Part shown: piece after piece, positions 58,316 through 64,000 of the stretch | Position numbering within the stretch: position 1 is the stretch's first letter | Layout: the number at the start of each line of letters is the position of its first letter | DNA from: Streptomyces antarcticus | Lineage (GTDB): Bacteria > Actinomycetota > Actinomycetes > Streptomycetales > Streptomycetaceae | Length of the DNA: 64,000 nt | Assembly: GCF_026627255.1 (NCBI RefSeq) | Contig: NZ_JAPNLM010000008.1 | Location: 186,001-250,000, forward strand | Reading direction: 5' to 3' | The notes under the pieces: model-generated | Told to the model about the DNA's origin: nothing | What the model saw: only the letters and a program-made list of their open reading frames with translations | Databases searched by the model: none | Made by a program: the position numbers and the translations under genes

Positions 58316-59361
58316 TCACCGCTCCCCTTCGCGGCCGCCGGTGTCTGCTGCGGCGGTTGGCATCCGGTCTTGGGCTGCGACGCCTCGGGCAGGTAGTTCC
58401 GGGGCACGACTCCGCACAGGTAGCTGTCGAACCAGTGACCGCTGCCGAGGGTGTTGCCGACGAGCCGGTAGTACGGGCCGACGAGGGCGAGGGTCCTGTC
58501 GAGCTGGCTGCTGTTCTCCTCCAGCACCTTGGTGACGCGGCTCAGCGCCTTCAGGGTGGGTCCGAGCTGCCGGTCGTTGTCGTCGACGATGCCGCTGAGC
58601 TGCGTGCCCAGGTCCCGGCTGCCCTTCAGCAGGGCTCGGATGGCGTCGCGCCGTTGCCTGAGTTCGCCGAGCAGCGAACCGCCGTCCTCCAGCAGGGTCT
58701 CGAAGCTGGACTTCTTGCCCTCCAGGGTCTTGGTGAACGTCCGGCTCCCCTGGAGGAGCCGGGTGAGCTGGGCGTCACGGCTGGAGACGGACTTGGACAG
58801 TTCGGACAGGCCGGTGGCGGCGCTGCGCACGTTCGGCGGCGAGTTCTTGAAGGTGTCGGAGATCGTTTCGAAGCTCTCGGCGAGCTTCTTGGTGTCGATG
58901 GCGTCGACGGTGCCGCTCAGGTCCTGGAAGGCCTGCGTCACGTCGTACGGGGATGTGGTGCGCGCCAGCGGGATACGGCTGCGGGGGTCCTGGCGTCCGG
59001 CGCCCAGCGGGTCGAGGGCCAGGTACTTGTCGCCGAGCAGGGTCTTGATCGCGATGGCGGCGGTGGAGCGGTCGCCGATCCAGGCGTCACCGACCTCGAA
59101 CGTCACCTTCACCTTGGGCCCGTCGAGGGCTACGCCGGTGACCGAGCCGACTTTGACCCCGGCGATGCGCACCTCGTCGCCGGTGCCGAGACCGGCGGCC
59201 TCGGTGAAGTCGGCGCTGTAGGTGGTGCCCGTGCCGACGAACGGCAGGCGGTCCGCGTTGTAGGCGAGGACGGCGATCAGGGCGAGCACGACGAGTCCGA
59301 CGGCGGCCGACGCGACGGGGTTGCGGGCCCTGACGGGAGTGAACCGGGGCGGGCGGCTCAT
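58312..59361 (-). CDS. mceC: MCE family protein (third in operon, MceC-like)
   Basis: A 349-residue MCE protein: membrane helix (AAVGLVVLALIAVLAYNADR), MCE domain (YSADFTEAAGLGTGDEVRIA, GVKVGSVTGVALDG, LLGDKYLALDPLG) and helical barrel segments (TGLSELSKSVSSRDAQLTRL). The end has HWFDSYLCGVVPRNYLPEA, a cysteine-containing motif shared with other MceC/B proteins of this operon (WFNLYLCEARV in mceB). ATG 59361 overlaps the mceB-like stop and has GAGGTGCAGAGG upstream. Confidence 0.9.
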   Translation of the reverse strand: MSRPPRFTPVRARNPVASAAVGLVVLALIAVLAYNADRLPFVGTGTTYSADFTEAAGLGTGDEVRIAGVKVGSVTGVALDGPKVKVTFEVGDAWIGDRSTAAIAIKTLLGDKYLALDPLGAGRQDPRSRIPLARTTSPYDVTQAFQDLSGTVDAIDTKKLAESFETISDTFKNSPPNVRSAATGLSELSKSVSSRDAQLTRLLQGSRTFTKTLEGKKSSFETLLEDGGSLLGELRQRRDAIRALLKGSRDLGTQLSGIVDDNDRQLGPTLKALSRVTKVLEENSSQLDRTLALVGPYYRLVGNTLGSGHWFDSYLCGVVPRNYLPEASQPKTGCQPPQQTPAAAKGSGE

Positions 59362-60413
59362 CCTCTGCACCTCGATTCGGTGACGACGATGCCGGTCGGC
59401 GGTTCGGAGCCGTCGGAGGTGCTCACACCGCTCACGCGGGCCTCGCAGAGGTAGAGGTTGAACCACGATCCGTACGAGGACAGACGGGCCAGGGCGGCCA
59501 TCTTGGCTGGTGTCCTGTTGAGGAAGTCCTCGATCTGCGGCGTGTGGTCGCCGAGGGTGTTCGAGAGACGGCCCAGTTCGCCGATGCTCTGCTTCAGGGG
59601 GACGCGCCCGTCCTGGAGGAGTCCCGCGGTCGCGGTGGTGAGGTCGCCCATCGCCTGGACGGCCTCACCGAGGGGTTCGCGGTCGTCGTTGAAGCCCGTG
59701 ACGAGCTTCTGGAGGGTGACGACGAGGTCGCCGAAGGCGGCCTCACGGCTGTTGAGCGTGTCCAGGACGGTGTTGAGGTTGGTGACGACCTGGCCGATCA
59801 CCTTGTCCTTGGCGGCGACCGTGTGCGTGAGCGAGCCGATGTGCCGGATGAGGCTGTCGACCGTGCCGCCCTCGCCCTGGAGGACCTGGATGAGCGAGCC
59901 GGCGAGATCGTTGACGTCACCGGGCGACAGGCCTTCGAAGAGCGGCTTGAACCCGTTGAAGAGCAGCGTCATGTCGAGCGCGGGTGTGGTGCGGTCCAGC
60001 GGGATGGTGGCACCGGGCCGCAGGGCGGCGCCGACATCGCCGCTGCCCCGGTCGAGGGCGATGTAGCGCTGCCCGACCATGTTGAGGTATTTCACGGCGG
60101 CGGTCACCGAGCCGGGGAGCGTACGGTCGTCGCGGATGCGGAAGGTGACCTGGGCGGTGCGCCGGTCGACGACACGGACGCCGGTCACCTCCCCGACCTT
60201 CACTCCGGAGATCCGCACGCTGTCGCCGTCGATGAGCCCGGTGGCGTCGGTGAACAGCGCCTTGTACGAGCGGGTGTCCGAGCCCACGCCGGTGTTGGCG
60301 ATGCTGAGCGCGAGCACGGTCGTGGCGAGGGCGGTCACCAGGACGAAGATGAGGGACTTGACCAGCGGGCCGGTGAGGGGCCGCCGTCGGGTGTGTGCGA
60401 GGTCGTTCGTCAC
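59358..60413 (-). CDS. mceB: MCE family protein (second in operon, MceB-like)
   Basis: A 351-residue MCE protein: membrane helix (SLIFVLVTALATTVLALSIA), MCE domain (YKALFTDATGLIDGDSVRIS, GVKVGEVTGVRVVD, MVGQRYIALDRGS), a long helical region and the C-terminal GSWFNLYLCEARVSG. GTG 60413 overlaps the stop of the mceA-like gene (GTGA). The uninterrupted chain of start/stop overlaps through the operon points to fixed stoichiometry of the six subunits. Confidence 0.9.
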   Translation of the reverse strand: MTNDLAHTRRRPLTGPLVKSLIFVLVTALATTVLALSIANTGVGSDTRSYKALFTDATGLIDGDSVRISGVKVGEVTGVRVVDRRTAQVTFRIRDDRTLPGSVTAAVKYLNMVGQRYIALDRGSGDVGAALRPGATIPLDRTTPALDMTLLFNGFKPLFEGLSPGDVNDLAGSLIQVLQGEGGTVDSLIRHIGSLTHTVAAKDKVIGQVVTNLNTVLDTLNSREAAFGDLVVTLQKLVTGFNDDREPLGEAVQAMGDLTTATAGLLQDGRVPLKQSIGELGRLSNTLGDHTPQIEDFLNRTPAKMAALARLSSYGSWFNLYLCEARVSGVSTSDGSEPPTGIVVTESRCRG

Positions 60414-61663
60414 TTGAGGATCACCTCCGTGCCTCGGTAGGCGGGTCCGGCCAGCAGGCTGCTCCAGTCGGGCAGGTCACCGGCCCGCTTCTCGGCGGCG
60501 GGAGCGAGGAGCTCGTTCAGGAAGTCGTTCTCCTGCGGGGAGTTGGCGGGTCCGAGGTTCTGCTCGGCTGCCGCCGTGGCCCGCGCGGCGGGTGCGGCCG
60601 GGATGCCGAGGTAGGGCACGGGGTAGCAGCGCGGACCGCCGCCCGCGGTGTAGGAGGGGGTGTCGCGGCTGGGTGCGTACGCGCCGCGCGAGGGCACGGT
60701 GACCACGTTGACGTGCAGGCCGGGCTGGTCGGTGCCCTTGCCGAGCGCCTTGTCCATGGCCGGCACGAACTCGGCGAGGGTGCGCAGGGTGCAGGGGAAG
60801 GACGAGGAGTACTCGGCGAGCAGTTCCAGGGTGGGGCGGCCGGCGGCGCTGAGCCGGATGATGGTGTCCTTGTTCTGGCGCAGGAAGGCGGTGACGTCCT
60901 GGGCGGTGCGGGTGGTGGCCCCGAGGGTGGCGGCCAGTTCGCCCTCCTTCTCGGCGAGGGTGCCGCTGGTGGTGGTGAAGTCGGTGAGCGCCGTGATGAT
61001 GTCCGGGGCCGCGTCCGCGTACAGGTTGCTGACCTTCACGAGTTGCTGGAGGTCGCGGTTGAGCGCGGGCAGCTCCGGGTTGAACTTCGCCAGGTGTGCG
61101 TCGAGTTGGGCGAGCGTGGCGCCGAGCGTGTCTCCGCGCCCTTCGAGGGCCCGGGACACGGCGGACAGGGTGGCGGAGAGCTTCTGGGGCTGGACGGCGG
61201 TGAGCATGGGCAGGACGTTGTCGAGCACCTGTTGGAGTTCCACGGCGTTGCTGGAGCGGTCCTCCGGGATGACGGCCCCGGCGCCGATCGGCTCCGGGGA
61301 GGGCGCCGGCGGCGGGACGAGCGCCACGAACCGTTCGCCGAACAGGGTCGTCGGCAGCATCTGGGCGCGTACGTCGGAGGGGACCCGGCCGAGGGTGCCG
61401 GGGTCCATCGCGAGGGTGAGCCGGGCTCCCGTGCCGGTGGCCTCGATGGAGCGGACTTCTCCGATGACGACGCCGCGCAGTTTGACCTCGGCGCCCGGGT
61501 GCATCTCGTTGCCGACGCTGCCCGTCTCGACGGTGATCGGGGCACTGTCGGTGAACTGCTTGTCGTAGACCGCGATCGCCAGCCAGACGAGGAGGACGGG
61601 GACCAGCAGGAAGACGATTCCGGCGAACCGGCGGCTCAGGGTCTTACTCCGTGGGCTGCTCAT
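60410..61663 (-). CDS. mceA: MCE family protein (first in operon, MceA-like)
   Basis: A 417-residue MCE protein: membrane helix (FAGIVFLLVPVLLVWLAIAV), MCE domain (ITVETGSVGNEMHPGAEVKL, GVVIGEVRSIEATG, LFGERFVALVPPP) and a helical region with VSRALEGRGDTLGATLAQLD. The C-terminal third contains two cysteines (SFPCTLRTLAEF and PRCYPVPYLG) and is predicted to be extracellular. ATG 61663 follows GGGGTGAG, two bases after the YrbE gene's stop. Confidence 0.9.
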   Translation of the reverse strand: MSSPRSKTLSRRFAGIVFLLVPVLLVWLAIAVYDKQFTDSAPITVETGSVGNEMHPGAEVKLRGVVIGEVRSIEATGTGARLTLAMDPGTLGRVPSDVRAQMLPTTLFGERFVALVPPPAPSPEPIGAGAVIPEDRSSNAVELQQVLDNVLPMLTAVQPQKLSATLSAVSRALEGRGDTLGATLAQLDAHLAKFNPELPALNRDLQQLVKVSNLYADAAPDIITALTDFTTTSGTLAEKEGELAATLGATTRTAQDVTAFLRQNKDTIIRLSAAGRPTLELLAEYSSSFPCTLRTLAEFVPAMDKALGKGTDQPGLHVNVVTVPSRGAYAPSRDTPSYTAGGGPRCYPVPYLGIPAAPAARATAAAEQNLGPANSPQENDFLNELLAPAAEKRAGDLPDWSSLLAGPAYRGTEVILK

Positions 61664-61665
61664 TC

Positions 61666-62472
61666 TCACCCCGCCACCTTCACGGTCGTGGTCGCGCCCC
61701 ACAGGGCCAGCGACAGGAAGAAGTCGGTGACACTGATGATCACGATGGCGTTGCGCACGGAGCGGCCCACGGCGACGCCGACGCCGGCGGGGCCGCCGGA
61801 GGCGCGGAAGCCGTAGTAGCAGTGGGCGAGGATCACCATGACGCTGAAGATGAACACCTTGAGGACGGAGAGCACGACGTCCGTCGGGGAGAGGAACAGG
61901 TTGAAGTAGTGGTCGTACGTTCCCTGGGACTGGCCGTTGAACAGGACGGTCACGTACCGGGAGGCGAGGTACGACGAGAGCAGGCCGATCGCGTAGAGCG
62001 GGATGATCGCGACGACGCCCGCGATGATGCGGGTGGTGACCAGGTACGGGATGGAGCGGATGCCCATGCCTTCGAGGGCGTCCACTTCCTCGTTGATCCG
62101 CATCGCGCCGAGCTGGGCGGTGAAGCCTGCGCCGACGGTCGCGGAGAGGGCGAGCCCGGCGACCAGGGGGGCGATCTCCCGCGTGTTGAAGTACGCGGAG
62201 ATGAACCCGGTGAACGCGGCGGTGCCGATCTGGTCGAGCGCCGCGTACCCCTGGAGGCCGACGACCGTGCCGGTGAACAGCGTCATCGCGATCATCACGC
62301 CGATGGTGCCGCCGATCACACCGAGCCCGCCGGAACCGAAGGCCACCTCGGCGAGAAGCCGTTGGACCTCCTTGAGGTAGCGGCGCAGCGTGCGCGGGAT
62401 CCAGGCCAGCGCCCTGACGTAGAACAGGAACTGGTCGCCGGACCGGTCGAGCCAGACGAACGGGGAGGCCAT
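61666..62472 (-). CDS. MlaE/YrbE-family ABC permease (YrbEB-like)
   Basis: A 268-residue permease with about five membrane helices. The MlaE signature is GAMRINEEVDALEGMGIRSI, where the E-E-x-D-A-L-x-x-M-G-I motif forms the cytoplasmic coupling helix. It pairs with the next permease to form the membrane channel under the MCE tunnel. ATG 62472 follows GGGAGG; the gap to the upstream permease is 5 bases. Confidence 0.92.
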   Translation of the reverse strand: MASPFVWLDRSGDQFLFYVRALAWIPRTLRRYLKEVQRLLAEVAFGSGGLGVIGGTIGVMIAMTLFTGTVVGLQGYAALDQIGTAAFTGFISAYFNTREIAPLVAGLALSATVGAGFTAQLGAMRINEEVDALEGMGIRSIPYLVTTRIIAGVVAIIPLYAIGLLSSYLASRYVTVLFNGQSQGTYDHYFNLFLSPTDVVLSVLKVFIFSVMVILAHCYYGFRASGGPAGVGVAVGRSVRNAIVIISVTDFFLSLALWGATTTVKVAG

Positions 62473-62477
62473 CGGCG

Positions 62478-63242
62478 TCAGCCTCCCTTCGGCGGGACGA
62501 TGTTCAGGTAGACGGCCGTCAGCACCATGTTCACGAAGAACAGCAGCATGAACGTGATCACGACGGACTGGTTGACGGCGTCGCCGACCCCCTTGGGGCC
62601 ACCGCGCGGGTTGAGTCCGCGGTAGGCGGCGACGATGCCCGCGATGAACCCGAAGACGAGGGCCTTGAACTCGCTGATGTACAGGTCGGGGAGCTGTGCG
62701 AGGGCGGAGAAGCTGGACAGGTAGGCGCCCGGGGTGCCGCCCTGGAGGATGACGTTGAAGAAGTAGCCGCCGAGGGTCCCGACGACGGACACCAGGCCGT
62801 TGAGGAGCACGGCCACGCCCATGGTCGCCAGCACCCGCGGCACGACGAGGCGTTGGACGGGCGAGACGCCCATGACCTCCATCGCGTCGAGCTCCTCGCG
62901 GATCTTGCGGGAGCCGAGGTCCGCGCAGATGGCGGAGCCGCCGGCGCCGGCGATGAGCAGGGCGACGATGAGCGGGCTCGCCTGCTGGATGATGGCGAGG
63001 ACGCTGGCGCCCCCCGTGAACGACTGCGCGCCGAGCTGCTGGGTGAGCGAGCCGACCTGGAGGGCGATCACCGCGCCGAACGGAATGGAGACGAGCGCGG
63101 CCGGCAGGATCGTGATGCTGGCGATGAACCAGAACTGCTCGACGAACTCCCGGAACTGGAAGGGCCGTCTGAAGATGGATCGGCCCACCTCTGCCGCGAG
63201 GGCGAAGAGGCGGCCGGTATGGCGCAGCCCGCCCGTGATCAC
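62478..63242 (-). CDS. MlaE/YrbE-family ABC permease (YrbEA-like)
   Basis: A 254-residue permease, paralogous to the one downstream. The coupling motif is LGSRKIREELDAMEVMGVSP and the preceding segment LIVALLIAGAGGSAICADLG is the conserved glycine-rich helix. Late helices are VVITFMLLFFVNMVLTAVYL. GTG 63242 overlaps the ATPase stop by 4 bp. Confidence 0.92.
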   Translation of the reverse strand: MITGGLRHTGRLFALAAEVGRSIFRRPFQFREFVEQFWFIASITILPAALVSIPFGAVIALQVGSLTQQLGAQSFTGGASVLAIIQQASPLIVALLIAGAGGSAICADLGSRKIREELDAMEVMGVSPVQRLVVPRVLATMGVAVLLNGLVSVVGTLGGYFFNVILQGGTPGAYLSSFSALAQLPDLYISEFKALVFGFIAGIVAAYRGLNPRGGPKGVGDAVNQSVVITFMLLFFVNMVLTAVYLNIVPPKGG

Positions 63243-64000
63243 GAACCGCTCCCGGTGGCCGGCAGCCGCAGGGTGGGCGCCTGTGCCCCGCGCGCGTAGG
63301 TGTCCTCGATGGCGGCGCGGGCGGCGGGCGGCAGGGTGTCGAGCATGCCGAGGACGCGCTCGCGGCGCCGCAGGGCCGCCTGGCGCCGCGGCAGTCCGGG
63401 TGAGGGCTCCAGTTGCGGAACGATGACCCGGGGCGCGGCGGGTGCGGCGGCGGGGACGGCGGCCTCGGCCGCGAGCGTGGCCGCGTCCTTCTCCTCGGAC
63501 ATCCCGATGGGGCCTTCGCGCCGTCCCGCGAGGAACTGCGCCACGACCGGCTCGTCACTGGTGAGCAGCACCTCGCGCGGGCCGAAGGTGACGAGGTTGC
63601 GCCGGAAGAGCATCCCCATGTTGTCGGGGACGGTGGCGGCGATGTCGAGGTTGTGGGTGACGATGAGCATCGTCGCGTCGATCTGTGCGTTGAGGTCGAT
63701 CAGCAGCTGCGAGAGGTTGGCGGTGCGGACGGGGTCGAGTCCGGAGTCCGGCTCGTCGCACAGCACGATCTGCGGGTCGAGCACGAGCGCGCGGGCCAGT
63801 CCCGCCCGTTTGCGCATGCCGCCGCTGATCTCGCCGGGGAGCTTGCCCTCGGAGCCGACGAGCCCGACGACGTCGATGCGCTCCATGACGATCCGGCGGA
63901 TCTCCGACTCCTTCTTCCGCGTGTGCTCGCGCAGCGGGAAGGCGATGTTGTCGAAGAGGGACATGGATCCGAAGAGCGCTCCGTCCTGGAACATGAGGCC
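63239..64000 (-). CDS. Mce/Mla-type ABC transporter ATP-binding protein, N-terminus cut by window edge
   Basis: The last 253 codons of an ATPase (reading GLMFQDGALF at the edge). The Q-loop FQDGALFGSM, signature GEISGGMRKRAGLARAL, Walker B IVLCDEPDSGLDP and switch VTHNLDIA are visible; Walker A is beyond 64000. This is the MlaF/Mkl (MceG) type that energises YrbE permeases. The C-terminal 80 residues after GREV-like segments are Ala/Pro-rich and end in a helical LGMLDTLPPAARAAIEDTYA tail typical of actinobacterial MceG. It heads, as far as seen, an operon of at least thirteen genes. Confidence 0.92.
   Translation of the reverse strand, partial: GLMFQDGALFGSMSLFDNIAFPLREHTRKKESEIRRIVMERIDVVGLVGSEGKLPGEISGGMRKRAGLARALVLDPQIVLCDEPDSGLDPVRTANLSQLLIDLNAQIDATMLIVTHNLDIAATVPDNMGMLFRRNLVTFGPREVLLTSDEPVVAQFLAGRREGPIGMSEEKDAATLAAEAAVPAAAPAAPRVIVPQLEPSPGLPRRQAALRRRERVLGMLDTLPPAARAAIEDTYARGAQAPTLRLPATGSGS

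Noticed and set aside
59362..59466. Longer start of the mceC-like gene
   Set aside because: It would overlap the mceB-like gene by over 100 bp; ATG 59361 gives the 4-bp overlap seen throughout the operon and the expected N-terminal helix.

Overview
The window is high-GC actinobacterial chromosome, almost certainly Streptomyces or a close relative. Nearly every reading frame is open, third codon positions are close to all G or C, and GTG starts and 4-bp start/stop overlaps are common. The gene content is typical of the genus: the ethylmalonyl-CoA pathway next to phosphatidylethanolamine synthesis genes, SpoIIE-type phosphatases, an mce operon and an Ada-AlkA fusion. No rRNA, tRNA, CRISPR array, insertion sequence or prophage is visible. 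From memory, the order ccr, mutase, lyase, MaoC, dehydrogenase, psd, pssA matches the S. coelicolor SCO6473-SCO6467 neighbourhood.

Layout. 1-6900: end of a membrane phosphodiesterase-like gene, a diverged resolvase-like gene, an MBL-fold hydrolase overlapping a DedA protein, an amidase, an aminotransferase-like protein with no lysine, and a SAM methyltransferase. 6970-19215: housekeeping and peptide-processing genes (DUF5107/TPR protein, arginase-family protein, GNAT enzyme, an S9/M20/M55 peptidase operon, SRPBCC protein, secreted SlpD-type peptidase, HEAT-repeat protein) plus a fossil of a radical SAM gene. 19609-30634: a double-module 3-hydroxyacyl-CoA dehydrogenase, a TetR regulator, and ccr, ecm, mcl, mch-like and mcd-like genes. 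Together these turn acetyl-CoA-derived crotonyl-CoA into ethylmalonyl-, methylsuccinyl- and mesaconyl-CoA and finally glyoxylate plus propionyl-CoA. They are followed by psd and pssA (phosphatidylserine to phosphatidylethanolamine). 31025-36047: a complete branched-chain amino acid ABC importer (binding lipoprotein, two permeases, two ATPases) with a duplicated palindrome upstream and a broken PucR-like gene beside it.

36748-40639: alkylation repair (Ada-AlkA and Ogt), a VOC protein, a conserved hypothetical, a NUDIX hydrolase and a probable 34-residue membrane peptide. 40817-51794: glycerate kinase, two convergent multidomain PP2C regulators, an FAD oxidoreductase, an inositol-monophosphatase-family enzyme and a two-component pair. 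51927-64000 (off the right edge): an mce lipid-import operon read on the minus strand as ATPase, two YrbE permeases, six MCE proteins and four Mce-associated membrane proteins.

The most unusual observations are the lysine-free aminotransferase-like protein, the paired GTTGTGC-N4-GCACAGACC sites ahead of the liv operon next to the PucR remnant, the degenerate first half of the double dehydrogenase, an MceE protein without its lipobox cysteine, two gene fossils, and back-to-back long hairpins after pssA.
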